NCBI GenBank assembly: GCA_900550635.1
Contig: URSZ01000027.1
Coordinates: 1-22,303 of the forward strand
Length of the DNA: 22,303 bases
From: an uncultured Prevotella sp.
GTDB lineage: Bacteria; Bacteroidota; Bacteroidia; Bacteroidales; Bacteroidaceae
Reading direction: 5' to 3'
In this document: one piece after another, positions 22,037 to 22,303 of the stretch
How the letters are laid out: every line of letters begins with the position of its first letter
Position numbering within the stretch: the first letter of the stretch is position 1
Program-made: the position numbers and the translations under genes
The notes under the pieces: generated by a model
Told to the model about the DNA's origin: nothing
Databases searched by the model: none
Seen by the model: only the letters and a program-made list of their open reading frames with translations

Positions 22037-22303
22037 ATGAACTGGATTATTCTGATTGTTGCCGGACTCTTCGAGTCCGGTTTTGCTTTTTGTTTGGGAA
22101 AGATGAAAGAAACGTCGGGTGCCGGATATTATCTTTGGTGTGCAGGATTTCTAATAAGTCTTGCGCTAAGCATGATATTGCTGGCCAAGGCTGTCAGGAC
22201 CTTACCCATCGGCACGGCATATCCCGTTTGGACAGGGATAGGAGCTGTAGGGACCGTACTCATCGGAATAGTATTCTTGAACGAGCATGTGAGCTTCATG
22301 GGG
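22037..22303 (+). CDS. Small multidrug resistance (SMR) family exporter, Gdx/SugE-like, 3' end cut by window
   Basis: Eighty-nine residues are visible of a family of about 105-110. SMR proteins are four-helix proton antiporters that work as antiparallel dimers in the inner membrane. The central proton-binding glutamate is E13 in AGLFESGF, and LPIGTAYPVWTGIGAVGTV (56-74) is the family signature. By alignment from memory, S45, Y62 and W65 match the Gdx (guanidinium exporter) positions S42, Y59 and W62. The Gdx tryptophan 16 is a phenylalanine here. A three-residue insertion (GKMKETSGAG) lies after helix 1. Guanidinium export is plausible, but drug or other substrate specificity cannot be excluded. 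AAGAAAG precedes the ATG at 22037. The gene has its own promoter and is separated from clpC by a terminator. Confidence 0.9.
   Translation, partial: MNWIILIVAGLFESGFAFCLGKMKETSGAGYYLWCAGFLISLALSMILLAKAVRTLPIGTAYPVWTGIGAVGTVLIGIVFLNEHVSFMG

Overview
The window looks like a chromosomal segment from a member of the Bacteroidota, most likely order Bacteroidales. Three things point there. Several starts are preceded by the Bacteroidetes promoter pattern (TTG, about 19-21 bases, then TAnnTTTG). Most starts lack a strong Shine-Dalgarno sequence. The gene content is typical: DUF4836 lipoprotein, DUF3784-like membrane protein, GH76 and sialate O-acetylesterase secreted enzymes, DUF151-UVR protein and ClpC. 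No plasmid, phage, transposase, CRISPR, rRNA or tRNA genes were seen. It reads as core chromosome with short accessory elements between the genes.

Layout. Positions 1-1306 (minus) hold a tight cluster: a DivIC/FtsB-like division protein, a four-helix membrane protein of unknown role, and queC (cut by the left edge), each overlapping the next. A secreted MBL-fold hydrolase (1585-2409), a secreted sialate O-acetylesterase (2688-4607) and a DUF3784/PH-like membrane protein (4983-5726) run on plus. From 13055 down to 5742 all genes are on minus: FlK-like thioesterase, membrane-anchored metallophosphoesterase, rplU-rpmA, a WecA-like phosphoglycosyltransferase, guaA and a GH76 mannanase. From 13366 onward everything is on plus: DUF151-UVR protein, rsmE, DUF4836 lipoprotein, a PglC-like sugar transferase, an acyl-CoA-ligase-like enzyme, clpC and the start of an SMR-family exporter (cut by the right edge).

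The genes are mostly independent housekeeping units: queuosine, division, GMP synthesis, ribosomal proteins, rRNA methylation, proteolysis, lipid activation and glycan initiation. Two secreted glycan-acting enzymes (SASA esterase, GH76) stand alone, without SusC/SusD partners in view. Two mechanistically different lipid-linked glycan initiators (WecA-like and PglC-like) lie in the same window without a polysaccharide cluster.

The most notable non-coding signal is a family of four interspersed elements at about 4773-4831, 10187-10267, 12612-12687 and 17125-17205. Each is built from two or three contiguous 21-bp units, several of them perfect or near-perfect palindromes (AAAATATGTC, one base, GACATATTTT). 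All four lie between co-directional genes and in the same orientation relative to transcription. One copy carries a symmetric double substitution that keeps the dyad intact. I do not recognise this element. Other non-coding signals are a 49-bp imperfect palindrome between the divergent thioesterase and DUF151 genes, a promoter subfamily sharing CGCCTTTC between its two boxes, and several clear intrinsic terminators.
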